From positions 1 through 33,993 of the forward strand of contig JAEWLI010000240.1 of NCBI GenBank assembly GCA_023393375.1: a stretch of 33,993 bases of DNA. The letters run 5' to 3'. The DNA is from Bacteroidota bacterium (GTDB lineage: Bacteria; Bacteroidota; Bacteroidia; Cytophagales; Cyclobacteriaceae). The position numbers and the translations under genes were made by a program. The notes below the pieces were generated by a model. It did no database searches, was not told the DNA's origin, and saw nothing but the letters and a program-made list of their open reading frames with translations. This document shows, piece after piece, positions 1 through 7,464 of this stretch (position 1 is its first letter; each line of letters begins with the position of its first letter).

Positions 1-1117
1 CTGCATAAACATGACTATCGATTCGGACTCCACGACCTCCCGGGAAATGTAGTGTATGTATTTTTCCTGGGCTAGGCCTGAAACCATGAGCGGGATCTTC
101 CGCATTTATACGGCATTCAATAGCATATTTGTTTGGAAAGAAGTTGTGTTCTGGCACCGGATGCCCAGCAGCAATTTTTATTTGGTCCTTGATCAGATCA
201 GTATCAGTCACACATTCGGTGACTGGATGTTCTACCTGGATCCTGGTGTTCATTTCCATAAAATAAAAATTCCTGTTTTTATCCACAAGAAATTCTATAG
301 TGCCCGCACCTTCATATTTTATGGCTTTGGCACCTTTTATGGCTGCAGCACCCATTCGTTCGCGCAGATCATCTGTTATAAAAGGAGAAGGAGTTTCCTC
401 CACCAACTTTTGATGACGCCGTTGGATGGAACAATCCCTTTCTGAAAGGTGGCAGGCATTGCCATGTTGATCTCCCAATATCTGAATTTCTATATGGCGT
501 GGTTCCTCTATGTATTTTTCAAGATAAAGGCCATCATTTCCAAATGCAGCACCTGCTTCACGCTTGGCATCATCCCAGCCTTTTTTAAACTCAGATTCTT
601 CCCTGGCAATGCGCATCCCTTTTCCTCCTCCTCCAGCTGTTGCTTTTAAAATCACAGGATAGCCTATTTTAGACGCAATTTTTATACCTTCTTCCAGAGT
701 AGTGATAAGTCCATCGGAGCCAGGAATAGTAGGGACTCCCGCTTTTTTCATGGTATCTTTGGCCGTAGCTTTATCACCCATCAAATTGATCATTTCGGGG
801 GATGGGCCAATAAATTTTATGTTATACTCCTGACATACCCTTGAAAACTCGGCATTTTCGGAAAGAAACCCATATCCTGGATGAATGGCGTCCGCATTTG
901 TGATTTCAGCGGCGGCGATGATGGAAGGAATATTCAAATATGACCTGGAACTGGGAGGTGGACCAATACATACGGCTTCATCGGCGAATCTGACATGAAG
1001 GCTTTCTTTGTCAGCCGTTGAATAGACAGCAACCGTATGAATCCCCATTTCACGACAGGTCCTGATTACTCTTAATGCGATTTCTCCCCGATTGGCAATT
1101 AATATTTTTTTGAACAC
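1..1117 (-). CDS. accC: Biotin carboxylase subunit of acetyl-CoA carboxylase (3' end cut by window)
   Basis: ATP-dependent carboxylation of the biotin on AccB, the first half-reaction of malonyl-CoA synthesis in the cytoplasm. The frame opens at GTG (1117) with MFKKILIANRGEIALRVI, the classic biotin-carboxylase N-terminus, and an in-frame TAA lies four codons upstream, so no ATG start is possible. Visible landmarks are HPGYGFLSENAEF, the glycine-rich ATP lid KATAGGGGKGM, FIEF-type metal-ligand region (EGAGTIEFLVD), EMNTRIQVEHPVTE with the catalytic Glu/Arg region, and AIECRINAEDP. 372 codons are present of roughly 445-450 expected, so the C-terminus lies beyond position 1. It sits 57 bp after accB and is probably cotranscribed with efp-accB. 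Confidence 0.97.
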   Translation of the reverse strand, partial: MFKKILIANRGEIALRVIRTCREMGIHTVAVYSTADKESLHVRFADEAVCIGPPPSSRSYLNIPSIIAAAEITNADAIHPGYGFLSENAEFSRVCQEYNIKFIGPSPEMINLMGDKATAKDTMKKAGVPTIPGSDGLITTLEEGIKIASKIGYPVILKATAGGGGKGMRIAREESEFKKGWDDAKREAGAAFGNDGLYLEKYIEEPRHIEIQILGDQHGNACHLSERDCSIQRRHQKLVEETPSPFITDDLRERMGAAAIKGAKAIKYEGAGTIEFLVDKNRNFYFMEMNTRIQVEHPVTECVTDTDLIKDQIKIAAGHPVPEHNFFPNKYAIECRINAEDPAHGFRPSPGKIHTLHFPGGRGVRIDSHVYA

Positions 1118-1174
1118 AACTGATTCACGTTAAATGAGCAATAATTGAAAAAATAAAACTCCAGTAACCCTATA

Positions 1175-1657
1175 TTAGGATGGGTCGACCAGGAATAATG
1201 GTTGATCAAATTCTACAGGTGTAGCATTGTCGACCAATATCTTCAGCACTTTTCCGGAAATTTCTGATTCAATTTCATTGAATAATTTCATAGCTTCAAT
1301 GATACAAACCGTTTGACCTGTTGTAACTGTATCACCTACTTTGATAAATGGATCTGATTCAGGATTGGCCGACTGGTAAAAAGTGCCGATCATTGGAGAT
1401 TTAATAGTGATATAATTATTGTTAACAGTATTTTCCTGAATCGTAATTGCTGCTTCAGGTTCATGAAATTGGGTAGGTGATTCTAATTTTACCTGGGGTT
1501 TTTCGTTACTGCTACCACCTTTTGGTAAAGGTGACTCTGTCTTAGCCCCACAATTTTTTTTTACGGATAATTTAAATTCTTCTGTCTCGATACTTACTTC
1601 ATCCAAGCCGGATTGAGAAATAAAATCGATTAAATCTCTGATTTCTTTTGCTTTCAT
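1175..1657 (-). CDS. accB: Biotin carboxyl carrier protein of acetyl-CoA carboxylase
   Basis: 160 residues, the usual BCCP length. The N-terminal part (about 1-35, MKAKEIRDLIDFISQSG) is the conserved AccB dimerisation/AccC-binding segment. A Pro/Ser/Glu-rich linker follows (about 36-82). The biotinyl domain (about 83-160) contains the biotin-accepting lysine K124 in IIEAMKLFNEIE. The protein carries CO2 from AccC to the carboxyltransferase AccAD, which is not in this window. It lies between efp (17 bp upstream) and accC (57 bp downstream), a common Bacteroidota arrangement. Confidence 0.97.
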   Translation of the reverse strand: MKAKEIRDLIDFISQSGLDEVSIETEEFKLSVKKNCGAKTESPLPKGGSSNEKPQVKLESPTQFHEPEAAITIQENTVNNNYITIKSPMIGTFYQSANPESDPFIKVGDTVTTGQTVCIIEAMKLFNEIESEISGKVLKILVDNATPVEFDQPLFLVDPS

Positions 1658-1674
1658 ATAAGTTTATCATAAGT

Positions 1675-2238
1675 TTATTTTACCCTTTCATAATAGCTGT
1701 TTGTTCTGGTATCGATCCGGATTTTGTCACCTTCATTAACGAACAGCGGAACCTGAATGACGATGCCTGTTTCCAAAGTGGCTGGTTTTGATGCATTTGT
1801 AGCAGTATCACCTTTGATGCCCGGTTCGGCGTAAGTTATTGTCAATTCTACAAAAGAAGGAAGTTCACAGCTTAGCGGGGTTTCAGTTTCCGCATGTACT
1901 ACCACTTCTACTTCCTGGCCTTCTTTCATAAATCCGGCACCAGAAATTAATGATTCCTGAAGAGTAATTTGTTCAAAAGTATTGGCATCCATAAAATGAA
2001 AACCAAAATCATCTTTATATAAAAATTGATGAGGTCTTCTTTCGATCCGGGCAGTAGTCACTTTTACACCCGAATTAAAAGTATTTTCGAAGATTTTACC
2101 GGATGTAAGACTTTTTAGTTTTGTCCTTACAAATGCGCCTCCTTTGCCAGGTTTTACATGTTGAAATTCCACTATGGTGCATAGGTCATTATTATACTCA
2201 ATGCATAAACCATTTTTAAAGTCTGCTGTAGTTGCCAT
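1675..2238 (-). CDS. efp: Translation elongation factor P
   Basis: 187 residues, the normal EF-P length with the three beta-barrel domains. The N-terminal KOW-like domain carries the loop VKPGKGGAFVRTKLK; K32 is at the tip position that is post-translationally modified in some bacteria. The C-terminal OB domain ends DKIRIDTRTNSYYERVK, where EF-P typically ends in DTRTGEYV.R. It rescues ribosomes stalled at polyproline stretches. No modification enzyme (EpmA/EpmB, EarP or YmfI type) is in the window. It lies 55 bp downstream of fabH and 17 bp upstream of accB. Confidence 0.97.
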   Translation of the reverse strand: MATTADFKNGLCIEYNNDLCTIVEFQHVKPGKGGAFVRTKLKSLTSGKIFENTFNSGVKVTTARIERRPHQFLYKDDFGFHFMDANTFEQITLQESLISGAGFMKEGQEVEVVVHAETETPLSCELPSFVELTITYAEPGIKGDTATNASKPATLETGIVIQVPLFVNEGDKIRIDTRTNSYYERVK

Positions 2239-2293
2239 AGTATCGATTAATCTTGTAATTTACGAATGATCTGTTAAAATAAAAAATGAATTA

Positions 2294-3289
2294 TTAAGAA
2301 TTATAGCCCCATTTAACATAAATTGAACCCCAGGTAAAACCACCTCCAAAAGCTGCAAGAATCAGGTTATCACCTTTGTTCAATTGGTGCTCATACTCCC
2401 ACAATAACAAAGGAATGGTAGCACAAGTTGTATTGCCGAATTTATGTATATTCATCATAACTTTTTCATTGCTGATCCCAACTCTTCTGGCAGTAGCATC
2501 GATGATCCGTTTGTTTGCCTGATGAGGTACCAGCCAATCAATAGTTTCAGCGGTTAGGTCATTTTTTGCTGCCACTTCAGCAGCAACATCGGCCATATTG
2601 GTGACAGCAAATTTAAATACTGCCGACCCTTCCTGATAGACGTAATGTTCTTTATTATGAATTGATTCAACTGAAGGTGGTTTCCGGCTACCACCGGCTT
2701 TCATATGTAAAAATTCTTCACCGGAACCATCAGATCTGAGAATGGAGTCGATAATTCCCACATGATCAGTGGTAGGTTCAAGTAAAACAGCTCCTGCTCC
2801 ATCGCCAAAAAGAATACAGGTAGTTCTATCGGAGTAATCAACAATTGATGACATTTTGTCGGCTCCGACAACAACGATTTTTTTATATTTCCCTGTTTCT
2901 ATGAATTGTGATGCAGTGACTAAGGCATAAATAAAACCGGAACATGCTGCTTCCAGGTCATACCCAAAAGCTTTTTTAGCCCCCACACCATTACTTATGA
3001 TGTTAGCAGTGGCAGGAAATAACATATCTGGTGTTACTGTAGTGCAGATGATCATATCGATATCCATGGGATCGGTATTGGTTTTTTCCAATAAACCTTT
3101 TACCGCTTCAATACCCATTACAGAAGTACCCTTATTTTCTCCCTTTAAAACCCTTCGCTCCTGAATACCTGTTCGGGAAGTGATCCATTCATCAGTAGTA
3201 TCTACCAGTTTCTCCAACTCCTGATTGCTCAATACATAATCCGGAACATATCCATGGATACCGCTGATTACTGCTTTGATTTTTTCCAT
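2294..3289 (-). CDS. fabH: 3-oxoacyl-ACP synthase III (KAS III)
   Basis: 331 residues. It condenses an acyl-CoA primer (acetyl- or branched-chain acyl-CoA) with malonyl-ACP to start fatty-acid synthesis. The catalytic triad is visible: C116 in DLEAACSGFIYAL, H256 in WLVPHQANKRI and N286 in KFGNTTCATIP. That last motif has TTCAT where many FabH proteins have TSAAS, a conservative variant near the active Asn. It precedes efp-accB-accC, so initiation of fatty-acid synthesis and malonyl-CoA supply are grouped. A strong terminator separates it from rpmF upstream, so it probably has its own promoter. Bacteroidota often carry more than one FabH, and primer specificity cannot be read from the sequence. 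Confidence 0.97.
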   Translation of the reverse strand: MEKIKAVISGIHGYVPDYVLSNQELEKLVDTTDEWITSRTGIQERRVLKGENKGTSVMGIEAVKGLLEKTNTDPMDIDMIICTTVTPDMLFPATANIISNGVGAKKAFGYDLEAACSGFIYALVTASQFIETGKYKKIVVVGADKMSSIVDYSDRTTCILFGDGAGAVLLEPTTDHVGIIDSILRSDGSGEEFLHMKAGGSRKPPSVESIHNKEHYVYQEGSAVFKFAVTNMADVAAEVAAKNDLTAETIDWLVPHQANKRIIDATARRVGISNEKVMMNIHKFGNTTCATIPLLLWEYEHQLNKGDNLILAAFGGGFTWGSIYVKWGYNS

Positions 3290-3331
3290 CTGTTATTATA
3301 GGCCTTTTATATTATTCTGATAAAATTTCGG

Positions 3332-3339
3332 CAATATTA
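3332..3339 (-). promoter_or_regulatory. Candidate -7 element upstream of fabH
   Basis: On the minus strand this reads TAATATTG, one mismatch from the Bacteroidota -7 consensus TAnnTTTG. It lies 43 bp upstream of the fabH ATG and downstream of the rpmF terminator, which is where a fabH promoter is needed. No clear -33 TTG is seen. Confidence 0.3.
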
Positions 3340-3372
3340 GGATTTAATCGTCAGACATAAAAAAAAATAAAA

Positions 3373-3419
3373 AAAAACGTAAAAAGCATGCAGTAATGAG
3401 GCGTGTTTTTTACGTTTTT
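3373..3419 (-). terminator. Strong intrinsic terminator between rpmF and fabH
   Basis: A 19-bp stem (3373-3391 with 3401-3419, two G-U wobbles) encloses a 9-nt loop. The arms begin AAAAACGTAAAAA and end TTTTTACGTTTTT. On the minus strand the stem is followed by more T (TTTTATTTTTTTT), so it can end yceD-rpmF transcription. Its near symmetry means it could also act on the other strand. Confidence 0.85.
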
Positions 3420-3506
3420 ATGAAAAAGCATCTATATATGTAAATAAAAAAACTTACTGGCACTTACTCCAATAAGTTGTAAATTATGTCTTAACATGAT
3501 AATGGG

Positions 3507-3692
3507 TTAAACAGCTACTTCTTTCTCAATAGCAGGTTTTCCTTTATAATGTCCACATTCGGGGCAAACCCGGTGAAGCAGCACAGCTGAACCACAATTT
3601 GAACATTCTGCTACGGTTGGCTTCATAGCATGATGATGGGTCCTTCTTTTGTCCCTTCTGGTTTTAGATATTTTACGCTTTGGATGTGCCAT
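3507..3692 (-). CDS. rpmF: 50S ribosomal protein L32
   Basis: 61 residues. The start MAHPKRKISKTRRDKRRTHH is typical of L32. Two CXXC pairs (CSNCG and CPECGHYKG) form the zinc-ribbon type seen in the C+ variant of this protein. It starts 2 bp after yceD, the widely conserved yceD-rpmF pair, so the two are almost certainly cotranscribed from the promoter ahead of yceD. Confidence 0.98.
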   Translation of the reverse strand: MAHPKRKISKTRRDKRRTHHHAMKPTVAECSNCGSAVLLHRVCPECGHYKGKPAIEKEVAV

Positions 3693-3694
3693 TT

Positions 3695-4246
3695 TTAATT
3701 ATCGTTATTATTTTTTAAATTTTTTAGTTTTAACCATCTTGGATCTATGTCCTTTTCTTCCTGAGCTTCCGATTCGTTTCCTTGATCCTCGTCCTCAGAA
3801 GAATAAATCAACATTTCATCTTCGTTTTCCAGGTCATTCTCATACCTCGGATGCAATTTTTTCATTGGAATTGTAATGCTGATAAACTCATACACCAACT
3901 GAGCGATATTTAGCCGTTGAGTATTTTTTAAAATTACATATATATCATCATCTAATTCCTGAACTTCAGGTCCAAATTTGAAAATGACCTTTTCATGGGT
4001 ACTAAAATGCTGAAAAAAGCTTTCAAGGCTCCTGTCGCAAATCAGTTCATACATTCCTTGTATGTCGAACCCCATTTTAATAAAAGTGTCGGATTTCGTC
4101 AGTTCCACAGAAACCAAAGCCGAGCCCTTTTCTATTAAACTGTTTTCAAAGTGCTCAAAGAACGAATCCTTGACTTCAAAATTATATTTATGAATGCCAT
4201 TGGCAAGCTTGTATATTTCAATATTGAATTCCTTTATTTCCTTCAA
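3695..4246 (-). CDS. YceD/DUF177 family protein
   Basis: I place the start at TTG 4246, giving 183 residues beginning MKEIKEFNIEIYKLANG, which matches the usual N-terminus of Bacteroidota DUF177 proteins. The frame is open further upstream to TTG 4273, but that codon is part of a TAAATTTG -7 element, so it should not be in the mRNA. The family is conserved next to rpmF and is linked to 23S rRNA/large-subunit accumulation in other bacteria and plants; the biochemical role is not established. The C-terminal third is very acidic (ENEDEMLIYSSEDEDQG), followed by the conserved DPRWLKLKNLK tail. It overlaps nothing and sits 2 bp before rpmF. Confidence 0.88.
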   Translation of the reverse strand: MKEIKEFNIEIYKLANGIHKYNFEVKDSFFEHFENSLIEKGSALVSVELTKSDTFIKMGFDIQGMYELICDRSLESFFQHFSTHEKVIFKFGPEVQELDDDIYVILKNTQRLNIAQLVYEFISITIPMKKLHPRYENDLENEDEMLIYSSEDEDQGNESEAQEEKDIDPRWLKLKNLKNNNDN

Positions 4247-4270
4247 AGCCCAGTCCTCCAATTCGAACCG

Positions 4271-4278
4271 CAAATTTA
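4271..4278 (-). promoter_or_regulatory. -7 element of the yceD-rpmF promoter
   Basis: The minus strand reads TAAATTTG, an exact TAnnTTTG match, followed by CGG. It lies 24 bp upstream of the proposed TTG start at 4246, implying a leader of only about 15-20 nt. A clear -33 TTG at the expected distance is not seen. Confidence 0.6.
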
Positions 4279-4440
4279 GAAATATAATTTCATAATTTAA
4301 AAGGAATTCCCCTAAAATCAGGATTATTTGACCAATCCCTTACTATAAATAGTTAAGAACAAAATATCTTGATAAAATTTTTACAAAGATTTATCTAGAT
4401 TTATCTCTTTTGGATCTACTAACAGCAGAAAAAATATTTG

Positions 4441-4569
4441 TTATTTATATGGTATCGAATTATAGTGTTTAAGCTTTTTTTTACCTTCCATTGACTTGTA
4501 TGAATGTTTTGCTCTGCAACCAAACAGCATCATCAGAAGGAGTGGCAAAATGATGAATAGTTTTCTCAT
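4441..4569 (-). CDS. Tiny predicted lipoprotein (42 residues)
   Basis: An ATG at 4569 opens a 42-codon frame ending in TAA. It begins MRKLFIILPLLLMMLFGC: a basic n-region, a hydrophobic core and a lipobox LFGC with the acylated Cys at position 18. The mature part is only 25 residues and is strongly basic and hydrophilic (RAKHSYKS, then GKKKLKHYNS). I infer an inner- or outer-membrane-anchored small lipoprotein. The function is unknown and I recognise no family. The well-formed signal peptide is the main support. No promoter element is obvious upstream. Confidence 0.62.
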   Translation of the reverse strand: MRKLFIILPLLLMMLFGCRAKHSYKSMEGKKKLKHYNSIPYK

Positions 4570-4951
4570 GGTGATTTTTTTTCGCTATGTTTCAATTCGT
4601 ATTGACTTCTTACGCATTAGGTTCTTTTGTTACAATAAACCTCTTCACTACATTTAAGTACCAGATCGTGTAGTCGGTTAATAAGCTTTCGGAACGATAA
4701 TTTATTAGTAATGAGTCCTTTATTTCAAGATCACTTTACAATCACTTAAACCCGTTTCCCAATTCTGGAATTATGTTCTAACAAAACTAATTCACAAATC
4801 ACTTATACAGGATTCGAATTATTGGTAAAGCTTACATCGTACACTAAACCGTGTAAAAAAAAACAATTAGGAAATATATTTTAATTTACTTTGTGAAGAG
4901 AGTTTAGCAGAAAAACAAACCGGTATTATTTAACTTAAATTTATAATTCTC
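4570..4951. other. Gene-free interval
   Basis: 382 bp between the divergent small lipoprotein and the 149-residue protein. I see no ORF with protein-like composition, no RNA-like structure and no repeat. Near its right end, 4886-4893 reads TTACTTTG on the plus strand, one mismatch from TAnnTTTG, and could be the -7 element of the gene starting at 4952. Confidence 0.4.
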
Positions 4952-5401
4952 ATGTTTAATTTGCTTATCAAGAAAGAGTACAGGAATAAATTTAAATTCA
5001 CTAACTTTCTATACAACGACCTTTGGAGCCTTTGTGAAAGATATTTCGAGCACATAGACGAGCAAAAGGAGAATGCTACAAAAATTGTAAATGCAATGGT
5101 AGCGTCTTACAACATCGTATTATATTGTGGCCGAACAGCTATTGATGATAATACTAAAATTAATGTCGAAAACTTCATAAAAAATCAGTTAAAACCATTT
5201 GCAGATGAAGCCTTTGATAAGGATATATCAGGTATATTCTATCCATCTGGTGATAATTCCATATTTATGCAGTTATTCAACATTACCGAAAAATTTCTGG
5301 AAGATCTTGAAGGGGAGGATTTATTATCCAACTTTCAGATCCTAAAGGAAAGGTCGATTAATTATATGAACTTGGTTGAAATCCAGAATGAACTGAGCTA
5401 A
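4952..5401 (+). CDS. Hypothetical protein, 149 residues
   Basis: I do not recognise the family. The protein has no signal peptide or membrane segment and is predominantly helical by eye. An aromatic/basic N-terminus (MFNLLIKKEYRNKFKFTN) is followed by acidic helical stretches such as LFNITEKFLEDLEGEDLL. Codon usage resembles the neighbours, it starts with ATG, and an intrinsic terminator follows 30 bp after the stop. These support a real monocistronic gene. The likely location is the cytoplasm. No neighbouring gene suggests a role. Confidence 0.75.
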   Translation: MFNLLIKKEYRNKFKFTNFLYNDLWSLCERYFEHIDEQKENATKIVNAMVASYNIVLYCGRTAIDDNTKINVENFIKNQLKPFADEAFDKDISGIFYPSGDNSIFMQLFNITEKFLEDLEGEDLLSNFQILKERSINYMNLVEIQNELS

Positions 5402-5430
5402 ATATATTTTGACCGTAAAAAGTTAATTTT

Positions 5431-5463
5431 GAAGCTGGTAAATTTTTACCGGCTTCTTTTTTT
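5431..5463 (+). terminator. Intrinsic terminator after the 149-residue protein gene
   Basis: The 12-bp stem GAAGCTGGTAAA / TTTACCGGCTTC has one G-U pair and a very short T loop. A run of seven or more T follows immediately on the plus strand. Confidence 0.87.
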
Positions 5464-5556
5464 GCAACTGATTTTTGTATAAATTGGTTGCTTCATTTGA
5501 GATGGGGGTAGGTTACCAGGTAATTTTTACGGGTATCTTTCGTTATCAGAAAGATC

Positions 5557-6456
5557 ATGAAGGAAGAAGGCGTATTATTTCAGATCAAGCATCAATCATC
5601 ACAAGATGGACCCGGTCTAAGAACGGTTCTAATGCTAAAGGGGTGTCCGCTCCGATGTGTTTGGTGTCATAATCCTGAAGCCCGCTCATTTAAACCACAA
5701 CTGGTATTTGAAGAAAACAACTGTCACAATTGTTTTACCTGCATTACTTCTTGCAAAAATATGGCCCACTTTGCAGAAGGTGATCACCATGAAATCCACT
5801 TTGACAATTGTGAGGCGGATGGATATTGCGTAAAAACCTGTCCATTCGATGCTGTAAGTATTTCAGGAAAACCATTTACTGTCGATGAGGCCATGGATCT
5901 GGTGCTGCCAGAAATAGAAAGTTTTCGGGCAAATAATGGTGGAATTACGCTTTCCGGTGGGGAGCCAATGTCTCAATTCGGTTTTACGCTGGCATTTCTA
6001 AAAAGAGCAAATGAACTGAATATTCATACTTGTCTTGATACTTCCGGATATGCTAAAACTGCTTTTTTTGAGGAAGTATCACCGTATGTTGACATGTTCC
6101 TGTTTGATTATAAAGAAACTGATCCCTCAAGACATCAGGAATTTACAGGTGTAAACCAGCAATTGATCCTTAAAAACCTGGAATTCCTGGTTAACCATAA
6201 TAAGAAGGTAATTTTACGGTGCCCAATCATTCCGGGATACAACGATTCTGATGTTCATTTTAAAGGTATTGCAGCGTTATCTAATCAGTATAAAATTGAA
6301 GTTCAGCTAATACCATTCGATGATTTGGCAGAATCAAAAGCCAAACAAATGGGGATAGAGTTGCCCATGGCTGAATTTATTGATGCAACTCCGGAAATGT
6401 ATGCCTATTGGGTTAGCACACTTCATGATCTAGGGTGTGAAGTAAAACCTTTCTAA
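5557..6456 (+). CDS. Glycyl-radical enzyme activating protein (PflA-like radical SAM)
   Basis: 299 residues. Activases of this family use a radical-SAM [4Fe-4S] cluster and SAM to install the glycyl radical on a partner enzyme. The SAM cluster motif is C30-x3-C34-x2-C37 (GCPLRCVWCHNPE), and the SAM-contacting SGGEP is at 133-137. An inserted ferredoxin-like region distinguishes it from the short PflA type. Its first cluster, C56/C59/C62/C66, is complete. In the second, CEADGYCVKTC, Asp88 stands where the second Cys is expected (C85, D88, C91, C95). No glycyl-radical enzyme is in the window, so the substrate is unknown; pyruvate formate-lyase or a dehydratase/decarboxylase elsewhere is possible. 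A -7-like TATCTTTC lies at 5534-5541. Confidence 0.9.
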   Translation: MKEEGVLFQIKHQSSQDGPGLRTVLMLKGCPLRCVWCHNPEARSFKPQLVFEENNCHNCFTCITSCKNMAHFAEGDHHEIHFDNCEADGYCVKTCPFDAVSISGKPFTVDEAMDLVLPEIESFRANNGGITLSGGEPMSQFGFTLAFLKRANELNIHTCLDTSGYAKTAFFEEVSPYVDMFLFDYKETDPSRHQEFTGVNQQLILKNLEFLVNHNKKVILRCPIIPGYNDSDVHFKGIAALSNQYKIEVQLIPFDDLAESKAKQMGIELPMAEFIDATPEMYAYWVSTLHDLGCEVKPF

Positions 6457-6463
6457 AATGTAA

Positions 6464-6485
6464 AAGCCGTCTGGTGAGACGGCTT
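6464..6485 (-). terminator. Intrinsic terminator for the ABC ATPase gene
   Basis: A perfect 9-bp stem, AAGCCGTCT / AGACGGCTT, with a 4-nt loop sits between convergent genes. On the minus strand the stem runs into TTTTACATTTTAG. On the plus strand it is followed by CAAGGG, so it favours ending the minus-strand gene. Confidence 0.75.
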
Positions 6486-6541
6486 CAAGGGAAAAATCAA
6501 TACGTTGATCAGGTATTGCTATAAATATACGAACGAATTCT

Positions 6542-7246
6542 CTAAATATGAAATTGTTCAGTAATATTTTCAGTAATAATTTTTCCGTCAAATAAATTTA
6601 TAGTCCTATGTGCGTAACTTGCATCATGTGGTGAGTGTGTTACCATGATTACAGTAGTGCCTTTGTCATTAATTTGTGTCAACAATTTCATAACCTCTTC
6701 ACTATTTATTGAATCTAAATTGCCTGTAGGCTCATCGGCTAGGATCAAACGTGGCATTGATACCAATGCACGAGCAATAGCCACTCTTTGTTGTTGTCCA
6801 CCGGTTAATTGTTGAGGAAATTGATGTCTACGATGAGAAATATTCATTTCTTCCATCACTTCTTCTATTTTCTTTTTTCTGTCAGCCCCCTGTTGCTTTA
6901 AATATAATAAGGGCAATTCAATATTTTCAAAAACGGTCAGCTCATCAATAAGATTAAAATCTTCAAATACAAAACCTATTGACCCCTTGCGTAACGTTGC
7001 CAGTTCTTTTTCAGAATATCGGGATACTTCCTGGTTGTAAAATTGATACTCACCTGTACTCGGGAAGTCAAGTAATCCCAATATATTGATCAGGGATGTT
7101 TTTCCACAACCCGAGGGCCCCATAATTGAAAGAAATTCACCTTCTTTTACTTCTATGTTTATTCCATTCAGCGCAAAGTTTACTACGCCGTGATCAGCAT
7201 AAGTCTTTGTTATGTTTTTTAATTTAAGCATACTTACATTTTTCAT
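6542..7246 (-). CDS. ABC transporter ATP-binding protein (LolD/MacB-like)
   Basis: 234 residues. Walker A is GPSGCGKT (43-50), the signature is LTGGQQQRVAIARAL (from 147), Walker B is LILADEPTGNLDS (from 167), and the switch His is in VTHSPHDA. The sequence class is that of ATPases that pair with MacB/FtsX-type permeases in lipoprotein release, antimicrobial-peptide export or division. The Q-loop reads FVFEDFNLI: the usual Gln is Glu (E95, codon GAA). No permease is adjacent, so it is an orphan here. The start could be ATG 7246 or the in-frame ATG at 7231 (MLKLKNITKTY), which matches family N-termini better. An inverted repeat spans both starts. Confidence 0.9.
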   Translation of the reverse strand: MKNVSMLKLKNITKTYADHGVVNFALNGINIEVKEGEFLSIMGPSGCGKTSLINILGLLDFPSTGEYQFYNQEVSRYSEKELATLRKGSIGFVFEDFNLIDELTVFENIELPLLYLKQQGADRKKKIEEVMEEMNISHRRHQFPQQLTGGQQQRVAIARALVSMPRLILADEPTGNLDSINSEEVMKLLTQINDKGTTVIMVTHSPHDASYAHRTINLFDGKIITENITEQFHI

Positions 7247-7271
7247 ATTGAAAAGCAGCCAATAAGTATGC
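7228..7271. repeat. 9-bp inverted repeat over the ABC ATPase start
   Basis: GCATACTTA (7228-7236) and TAAGTATGC (7263-7271) are perfectly complementary with a 26-nt spacer. The left arm includes the second candidate ATG and the spacer includes the first. It could be an operator or an mRNA hairpin masking the start, or chance in AT-rich DNA. Confidence 0.4.
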
Positions 7272-7464
7272 CATAAGAAAAATGCTTGCGCGGGGATGAG
7301 ATAAAATAGGTGTGTTTTAAATCAATGTCCATCAATGAACGGTTTAGGGTCCGCAGGTGAACATTTTTTTATAAGATATTCAGATTCCATTAACTTAGTG
7401 AAAATTGATATTTGTGTTGAAACACTCATTAAAAGGATAGGTTAACATACAAGACAATAAATAA

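Noticed and set aside
56..649. Two plus-strand frames at the window start
   Set aside because: They are antisense to accC, whose minus-strand translation matches biotin carboxylase throughout.
7322..7429. 35-codon minus-strand frame upstream of the ABC ATPase
   Set aside because: No signal, motif or promoter, and its composition is not distinguishable from random AT-rich sequence.
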